From Desulfosarcina sp. (GTDB lineage Bacteria; Desulfobacterota; Desulfobacteria; Desulfobacterales; Desulfosarcinaceae), in the NCBI GenBank assembly GCA_018224455.1, contig JAGTUY010000386.1:1-13860 (forward strand): a stretch of 13,860 nt of DNA, read 5' to 3'. The position numbers were made by a program, and so were the translations under genes. The notes beneath the pieces were generated by a model, which made no database searches, was not told where the DNA came from, and saw nothing but the letters and a program-made list of their open reading frames with translations. The stretch's first letter is position 1. Each line of letters starts with the position of its first letter. Below, piece after piece: positions 13,646 to 13,860 of this stretch.

Positions 13646-13860
13646 TCTGTGCTACGGCCACTGTTATCCTTGCGCCCGTATTTTTGAATATGATCCCTAA
13701 CGGCAGGCACCACGAACATATTTTCGTGAGGCAGTTCAAAAAGCGATTGCGACAGGATCACTGTTTTTTTATGCAGCGCGATGTTTTTATCGATAATGCA
13801 GTGCATTTTTCCTTTGATCAGGCAAGAGCCGCTTTTTACGGGGATGCCGCTGGCGCGGAA
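13642..13860 (-). CDS. 3' end of an unrecognised conserved-type gene (72 codons visible)
   Basis: The - strand frame is open from the window edge to TGA at 13644-13642. The visible piece reads FRASGIPVKSGSCLIKGKM, then a CIIDKNIALHKKTVIL segment, then LPHENMFVVPAVRDHIQKYG and a polar tail. The pattern, with two cysteines, an (I)IDK turn, a helix and an FVVPAVR strand-helix, resembles short hypothetical proteins I recall from deltaproteobacteria, but I cannot name the family or a function. Good codon use and the lack of stops to the window edge support a real gene. It precedes xseA on the same strand by 94 nt. Confidence 0.6.
   Translation of the reverse strand, partial: FRASGIPVKSGSCLIKGKMHCIIDKNIALHKKTVILSQSLFELPHENMFVVPAVRDHIQKYGRKDNSGRSTD

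Overview
The window looks like chromosomal DNA from a deltaproteobacterium in the broad sense (Desulfobacterota, plausibly Desulfobacterales). The main clues are the run xseA-xseB-ispA-dxs-tlyA, an EF-G-like GTPase of a non-canonical type, a spore-photoproduct-lyase-like radical SAM protein in what is probably a non-sporulating genome, and a symporter followed by a very small membrane protein. The assignment rests on family recognition from memory; no database search was run. I found no rRNA, tRNA, CRISPR array, insertion sequence or phage gene.

Layout. Positions 1-6046 are read on the + strand. They hold the C-terminal two thirds or so of a sodium/solute symporter, a 28-residue single-helix protein with a very strong ribosome binding site, and a 75-residue zinc-ribbon plus membrane-helix protein. 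These are followed by a translationally coupled pair: a CheY-like receiver and a 728-residue membrane protein made of two TM helices, a HAMP-like segment, a PAS domain, a degenerate histidine-kinase core and an intact DEDDh (DnaQ-type) exonuclease. Next comes a second coupled pair: an SPL-family radical SAM protein and an exported staphylococcal-nuclease-type enzyme with a C-terminal Cys/His module. A near-perfect bidirectional terminator at 6075-6102 separates this half from the convergent half.

Positions 6131-13860 are read on the - strand. In transcription order they hold the 3' end of an unrecognised gene (13860-13642), then xseA, xseB, ispA, dxs and tlyA, ended by an intrinsic terminator at 8284-8310, and then a separate EF-G-like gene (8206-6131). 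The xseA-to-tlyA run links exonuclease VII, the first step of the MEP isoprenoid pathway (Dxs), prenyl chain elongation (IspA) and an rRNA 2'-O-methyltransferase. A near-consensus sigma70 promoter (TTGTCA, 17-nt spacer, TATAAA) lies inside xseA and could give xseB-ispA-dxs-tlyA their own transcription.

The part most worth following is 1-4182. There a transporter, two tiny membrane proteins, a lone receiver domain and a membrane-tethered exonuclease carrying a dead kinase core lie in a row on one strand. The exonuclease keeps all five catalytic residues, while the kinase part has lost its phosphoacceptor histidine and nucleotide-binding boxes. This suggests a sensory device whose output is nuclease activity or nucleic-acid turnover rather than phosphotransfer. 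Grouping the whole stretch as one system is inference; only the receiver and exonuclease are shown by their overlap to be coupled.
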